Part shown: positions 58,668-64,000 of the stretch, piece by piece | How the letters are laid out: every line of letters begins with the position of its first letter | Numbering within the stretch: the first letter of the stretch is position 1 | Assembly (NCBI RefSeq): GCF_024323335.1 | Contig: NC_066583.1 | Location: 359,172,377 to 359,236,376, forward strand | Length of the DNA: 64,000 nucleotides | DNA from: Lathyrus oleraceus | Taxonomy: Eukaryota > Streptophyta > Magnoliopsida > Fabales > Fabaceae | Direction of reading: 5' to 3' | Notes under the pieces: generated by a model | Databases searched by the model: none | Told to the model about the DNA's origin: nothing | The model's input: the letters and a program-made list of their open reading frames with translations, nothing else | Translations under genes and position numbers: made by a program

Positions 58668-60717
58668 GTCACCTTCGTTACATCAATAATATTCACAATA
58701 GAACTGGTCGTAGGCAATGGAACCACTTGACCATTCTCTAACATAGTCGCATTGTACTGGTATGGAACAGCTCTAGCGGATGCATACTGGACTGGACCCG
58801 CTAACCGTATTACTAACGGTGATACCGATCCATTGTTGTTGTTATTGTTGTTGCTATCAAACTGAGTTACCACCCTCTCAGGAGTTTTGAACATTGGTAT
58901 TATCACGTTGACATCATCTATATCCCTCGACTGTTGAATCTGGATTACATTCTCATCCATCAACTTCTGGATATCTCTCTTGACAACTGAACACCCACGG
59001 GGGTTCACAGTGCAGACTGCACAACTCGCATGGTCGTGCTCACAATCACTAATAGCACACAGGGTTTTATGCATCTCAACCAAAGATCGATGAATACGTC
59101 GCACATCAAATACTCGGAAACTCCCTGGACAACCATCTACCATGTTGAAAAAGGAATTACCATGAGCAGGTAATGGGTTTGCTTTAACATTTGGTGCACG
59201 GTCCTCAAAGGACACCATCCCACTCTTCACGAGCTTCTGGACTTCATACTTCAGCGGGTAGCAATTCTCCATATCATGGCCAGGAGCCCCTTGGTGAAAG
59301 GCATAATGAAGCTCTGGCTTATACCACCATGGAAGTGCTTCTGGAATTTGCAGCGGATTTCTTCGTTGAAGTAGGTTCTTGAGAACCAAAGATGGATATA
59401 ACTCTGCATACGACATGGGAATAAGGTCAAAAGAGACCTTCCTCTCAAAATTCGGTTGTTGTTGATTATTGTTGGTGTTATTATTGTATAAGTTGCTTGT
59501 TCTTTGTTGTGGTTGTTGTTGACATTGTTGTTGAACTGGCATAGATTGATTGTTGGAAAATACTGGAATAACAAATGATACTTGATGATGGTGTTGACGG
59601 GGTTGTGGACTTCTTCTGACATGAGGCCTCCTCTGCCTCCCAACTGATACTGCATTGGTCTCAGCTTCCTTCTTCTTAGCAAAATTGTTACCATACCTCT
59701 TGCTTGATGATGCTTTTTCTTTAGACAACCATCCCTCACGGACACCTTCTTCTAATCTCATCCCCATATTTACCATTTCAGTAAAGTCACTGGGGGCACT
59801 AGCAATCACTCGCTCATAGTAAAATGAGCTCAGGGTCTTGAGAAAAATCTTGGCCATCTCCTTTTCTTCCAAAGGAGGGGTAATCTGAGAAGCTATCCCT
59901 CTCCATCTTTGAGCATATTCTTTAAACCTCTCTTTATCCTTCTGAGACATCGACCAAAGATGGTCTCTATCTGGTGCCATATCCATATTGTATTTGTACT
60001 GTTTCACAAATGCTTCACCCAAATCGTTGAACGTGTGGACACTCGCACTATCCAAACCCATGTACCACCTCAGAACGGAACAATCGGACTATCTTGAAAA
60101 TAATGAATCAGTAACTGATCATTATCAGTTTGCGTCGACATCTTTCTAGCATACATGACGAGATGGCTGAGCGGGCAAGTGTTTTCCTTATACTTTTCAA
60201 AGTCAGGGACTTTGAACTTCATCGGGATTTTGACATTGGGAACCAAGCAAAGTTCCGCATCACTCTTACCAAACAAACCTTTTCACCTCAAGGTCTTCAA
60301 CTCCTTTCGCAGCTCAAGGAATTGGTCTTTCATCTCGTCCATCTTCTCATAAACATCCGGACACTCAGACAGCTCGGAATTGTAGATGGTGTCTTCAACA
60401 CGAGGCAGCGTGTGAACAACTGGAGGAGGAACAGACATGACCGGGCTAGATGCCAGCATGGAAGCAAATGTAGGCGCAAAACCTTCAGGCATAAAGTTGG
60501 GCGGCATTCCCCACGGGAATCCGGCAGGCATAGCAGGCGCAAACTGAGTGGCTGGCACAGTTGAAGTAACAACTTCTAAAATGACAGTCCTTTAAGGAGG
60601 AGGAGTTGCTGGTGTTGGAGAAGATTGACTTTGAGCAGCTAGAACTGACTCCATCATGGCAGTCAGGCGGGCGATCTCGTCCTTCAGCTCTCGGTTCTCT
60701 TGCTCTAAGTGTTCCAT
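58668..60717 (-). pseudogene. gag: Ogre-1 gag
   Basis: Start at ATG 60717 (MEHLEQENRELKDEIARLT, a coiled-coil start). Then pieces 60558-60283 and 60276-60070 hold FKVPDFEKYKENTCPLSHL; a long open piece from 60061 follows, with NDLGEAFVKQYKYNMD and ERFKEYAQRWRG, the usual Ogre capsid. There is a Gln/Asn-rich middle and, near 58830-58850, a run of Asn codons (GTT/ATT repeat on the plus strand). Frame changes occur near 60590, 60280 and 60065. Reading to the left runs into the Athila LTR, so the true continuation is at 26033. Confidence 0.88.
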
Positions 60718-61203
60718 GATTCTCAGATGATTGGCGCAGGTATTGTATCGATGAGTCAGCTTGGCTGAAGCACAGAAGAATAACCAATAAGACAGTTGGC
60801 CTAAGAAAAACCTGTTATGCAAATGATGCATGAAATGCAATGTTTTGATTGTTTTTATTTTCAAGGAACATACTATTTTATTTGCAAATATATAATAACA
60901 ACAATTGTAACAATTTGATTGACCATAGAAATCTCTTTTATTTATATAATTTGGAAGGATTACACTGAGTAAAATTTTAGAAACAAAAAAAAATACAAAA
61001 TACAAGATAAAAGGAAACTAATCATCCTAAGGATCCCCTAACAACAGTATCAGATGATCTGGCTGCAGGCGTGTACTTCCTTCGGATGCGTCGAATCTCA
61101 GACTCAAAAGAAGTCTTCATCTGAGCCTTCTCGAGGACAAGCTGATCAACATTCTTCTTCCAAACAACGGAAGGCTGAGGCATACTAGAGGAAGATGGAC
61201 CCT
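60718..61203 (-). other. Spacer between ORF1 and gag of Ogre-1
   Basis: No supported gene. It holds the end of the former ORF1 reading frame after its stop (to about 61025) and the site that has become the TA microsatellite in element B. TTATGCAAATGATGCATGAAA occurs in both copies. Confidence 0.65.
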
Positions 61204-62523
61204 CTATCTCTTTACTACTCGGTCTTCAAGAAGCTCAATAAGTGCATCTTTGTCCTTAGACTCAAGTTGTAACTCCTCATGCTTCCTGCTCAAAGCACAG
61301 AACCGCTCTTCCAACATATTCTTTTCTTGCTTCATCTTGGCGAGTAAGTCTTCCAACTCCTCTACATCTTGGTTAGGGAGATTTAATGGCTCAACCACAA
61401 CCATAGACATAGGTCTCTCACAAGCATAAGGCATCTTCAACTCCAAAGCTCTCTTCTTCACCCAAAGAGTGTAAGCTTTCAAAGCTACACAGCTGCACAG
61501 ACCAAGCTCGGATCTTCCTTTCCTATGCATATTATGCCAAGCATGTACCATATTATGCTTCAAATGTTTGGGATTTTTATCCTCTTGATAGAAAAGACCT
61601 TCTAATTGAATGTTATTAGGATTGTCTCTCAAGGGGAACCCAAGTTGACGACGAGCCAAAGTAGGATTGTAGTTGATTCCTCCTTGAGTACCAATGAGAG
61701 GCACATTAGAGAATTCACCACAACAATCAATAATCTCCAATATACTTAATGAAGAATCATACCAGGCTATATCATCATTAGTGAGAGACATAAGTCTCTG
61801 AGACCACCTTAGACATTGTTTGTTCTCCACAAAAGTAGCCGTCTGAAGCAAGTGCGAAATAAACCACTTGTACAGAAGGGGGACACAGCACACAATAGTT
61901 CCACCACCTTCAGAATTCCTCAAATTCAAAGAGAAGTATACATCACCCAACAAAGTAGGCACATGATTTCCAATCAAGAAAATCCTAATGGAGTTAACAT
62001 CAACAAAACCGTCAATGTTAGGGAATAAAGCCAACCCATAGAAGAGCAACACAAAGATAGCTTTAAAATCATCCAAACTACCGGCTTGAGCAAAAGGAGT
62101 AGCTTTCTTAATGAGGAACTCAGAAGTTAAACCAAACATTCCTTCTTTCTTCACCCAATGAGCCTCAATCTCAGACTTCTTCAGATGAAGAGCTTCAGCT
62201 ATAAGATGAGATCTGGGAATCTCCTCCAATCCATTAAAAGGTACTTTTTCAGAAACGGGTATTCCCAAGAGATGGGCATACTCCTCTAACGTAGGTATAA
62301 GCTGGTAATCAGGAAAAGTGAAGCAACGATAGAGATAGTCATAAAAATGAACCAATACACTCAAGAGTCCTTCAACCACATCACTAGACAATACAGATAG
62401 AAGCTTCCCATGACGTTGTTTGAAGTCTAAGGGATCTAATACAAAGTATGATAGCTTCCTTAGCTCTTTCAAATCAGGACATCTGAAACTGTACTTCTTA
62501 GTGTTCCTTCGTCCACAATCCAT
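61204..62523 (-). CDS. Ogre-1 ORF1 accessory protein
   Basis: 439 codons from MDCGRRNTKKYSF. Residues 53-90 hold LLSVLVHFYDYLYRCFTF and PTLEEYAHLLGIP. The middle is hydrophobic (IFVLLFYGLALFPNIDGFVD). The C-terminus is a Lys/Glu coiled coil (DVEELEDLLAKMKQEKNM). This is the ORF found upstream of gag in Ogre/Tat elements; function unknown. It ends at a TAG where element B reads Gln, so about 50 residues may be lost. Still mostly open, in contrast to gag and pol of the same element. Confidence 0.85.
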   Translation of the reverse strand: MDCGRRNTKKYSFRCPDLKELRKLSYFVLDPLDFKQRHGKLLSVLSSDVVEGLLSVLVHFYDYLYRCFTFPDYQLIPTLEEYAHLLGIPVSEKVPFNGLEEIPRSHLIAEALHLKKSEIEAHWVKKEGMFGLTSEFLIKKATPFAQAGSLDDFKAIFVLLFYGLALFPNIDGFVDVNSIRIFLIGNHVPTLLGDVYFSLNLRNSEGGGTIVCCVPLLYKWFISHLLQTATFVENKQCLRWSQRLMSLTNDDIAWYDSSLSILEIIDCCGEFSNVPLIGTQGGINYNPTLARRQLGFPLRDNPNNIQLEGLFYQEDKNPKHLKHNMVHAWHNMHRKGRSELGLCSCVALKAYTLWVKKRALELKMPYACERPMSMVVVEPLNLPNQDVEELEDLLAKMKQEKNMLEERFCALSRKHEELQLESKDKDALIELLEDRVVKR

Positions 62524-63263
62524 GGTCTGAAAATATTTGCAAATAAGACCTCAGTTCCTTGAAGTTATTTTTTTCGTGTGATGAATGTTATGATGTGCAT
62601 GAATGCATGAATGCAACAATCACAAATAAGGGATCACACACAAGGTAAACAAACAAAGGTTAATGGATGAATCAAGTCATTGTCAAGATCAATCATCCAT
62701 TTTGGTGGATTATGGTTTTCACCTTATCAACATCCAAGTTCCATTGATATTGACAAGACTTGATCGGATCAACCAAGAATCTAGGGTTTGTTGTGAGTCA
62801 CGAGCATGGAGTCGGGTTAAGAACCATCCTAAAGGAGTGTACTAAGGATAAAAACCTGTAGATAATGTTCTAAAAAGTTCCCAGAGTCTTGATTCCATCT
62901 ATCGGATATTACAGGTTAGGATGACTGACTCATCAACCCATAATATTCTCAAGAGAAACTCGTCTGAGTGTAGTATCGCGTAACAACTGTTATCAAGTCT
63001 ACACCTGAATAGTCTCCGCGCTATGTCCTAAATAGGCCAAGTTGGGTTAAATGTTCTACGGTCCTCAGTTTCTCGGACCCTAAATCAGAGAAAGTAATGC
63101 CTAACCACAAATAACTTGTGTGACATCAATAGCTCCAAAAGGGTTCCCACTGAGTAGATGGGTCTCAAGCCAACTTATTAAGGACTACTCCACACAAGTC
63201 GAATATGACTATACCATCCTCCTATCTTAATTGCACTCAAGTTCGGGTTAGAACTTATCTCAC
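62524..63263 (-). other. Leader of Ogre-1 upstream of ORF1
   Basis: Non-coding; matches 16777-17500 of element B. It is cut at 63263 by LTR I before the primer site is reached. Confidence 0.8.
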
Positions 63264-64000
63264 TGTAGCACCTCAAATTTGCACCCTACCATTGTGTACA
63301 TTCATTGCATACTAGGTCATAGCATTAACAATGTCCACTGCATAACATTGCATTGTCCATGTGCCCAAGTGCAAGCTCAGTTGATGAATCAGGTCAACTG
63401 ATCAGGAGAACCAGTCAATCAGGCAAGCAAGTGCCATTTTCATTGAGACAAAGCCCTAGGGTTGATTTTTCAAGCTCATATGGTCCAAGGATCATTTTGA
63501 AGTGGTTTGGCCAAAGATTGGATGTTCAGAAGTCACCAGTCATTGTTCAGTCAACCAGAAACCCTAGAAAGTCAACTGTGGTCAACTGTGCATTTAATCA
63601 GTGATTTGATGATTGGAATTGGTTAGAAAGGTCTCATTCATGTCTATATAAACTTCATTTGACATTTCAAAGGTCAAGGTTGAAGGAATTGAGGTCAGAC
63701 AGACAGTTTCCCAAAATGGCAAGTGGACCTGTGATTTCAGCTGCCCAAAATGGAAACTTTTTCTCCTCAAGATAACTTCATCATACAAGCTTCAAATGGA
63801 ATTTTGTCCAACATGAAAGTTGAAGATCTTGTTCTCACCTTTCCAAAAAGTCCAAGAACTCAAAAATCCAATTTATGGTTGACAAGATATGGCTCAGTGA
63901 ATTTCAGAAAAGACCCGTAATCAGGAGGCCATAACTACCACATACTTTGTCCAAATTGCAAGTTCTTTATATGCACAAACTCCATTTGACATGTACTTCG
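63264..64000 (+). repeat. Element I: Ogre-like LTR, partial (continues beyond window)
   Basis: Starts TGTAGCACCTCAAATTTGCA, inside the Ogre-1 leader. Stretches at 63784-63940 match the reverse complement of solo LTR F near 41360-41530 (for example TCAAATGGAATTTTGT and TCTTGTTCTCACCTTTC). It is therefore the same LTR family in plus orientation. Whether a whole element or a solo LTR follows cannot be seen. Confidence 0.82.

Larger units (their letters stand above)
58668..63263 (-). mobile_element. Ogre-1, gag/ORF1 half (5' portion)
   Basis: Minus-strand order is leader, ORF1, spacer and gag. It is interrupted at 58668 by Athila D and at 63264 by LTR I, shortly before the expected primer site. 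The pol half lies at 22343-26033. Confidence 0.88.

Overview
This window is intergenic plant DNA made almost entirely of nested LTR retrotransposons. I see no host gene, no rRNA or tRNA gene, no CRISPR and no bacterial-type operon. The mix points to a large-genome legume, most likely tribe Fabeae (pea, vetch, lentil). It contains Ogre-type Ty3/gypsy elements with LTRs of about 4.7-4.9 kb and a tRNA-Arg-type primer site, Athila, a chromodomain Ty3/gypsy element, and a Sirevirus-type Ty1/copia element with an envelope-like ORF. The species is an inference.

Layout from left to right. (A) 1-14888, minus strand: a decayed Tekay-like chromovirus whose left LTR runs off the window. It is split in its reverse transcriptase by (S) 3454-11526, plus strand, a Sirevirus-like copia element with target-site duplication AATTG. 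(B) 14889-22342, minus strand: one 4.7-kb Ogre LTR, primer site, leader and accessory ORF1, broken off against A. B sits in the integrase of (O) Ogre-1, minus strand. O is split into a pol half (22343-26033) and a gag/ORF1 half (58668-63263) by (D), a 32.6-kb Athila locus on the plus strand (26034-58667, TSD GTCAC). D itself carries three insertions: (E) 29780-37277, a copia-like element with twin 1725-bp LTRs and no recognisable genes; (F) 37331-42259, a solo Ogre-family LTR of 4929 bp; and (G) 51716-58401, a small Athila derivative without polymerase. (I) 63264 to the window end is the start of another Ogre-like LTR.

Relative order by nesting: O is oldest, then D and B, then E, F and G inside D. 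S is younger than A. LTR pairs of E, G and S are nearly identical, so these are recent. Only the pol ORF of S, the envelope-like ORF of S, the gag-like ORF of G and most of ORF1 in O are long and open. Nearly all other coding regions have in-frame stops or frameshifts.

Two patterns cut across the unrelated elements. First, several LTRs carry paired 10-14-bp palindromes 20-22 bp apart, and where a TATA box is visible they lie upstream of it. Each family uses a different palindrome. In S and A the pairs recur every 72-74 bp, and in S the same array is repeated inside the element directly in front of the envelope-like gene. Second, the accessory ORFs of the copia element, of both Athila elements and of Ogre share a short L-x-x-L-L-G-[IF]-P-like signature after a hydrophobic/aromatic segment. 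This suggests one mobile accessory domain used by three retrotransposon lineages.
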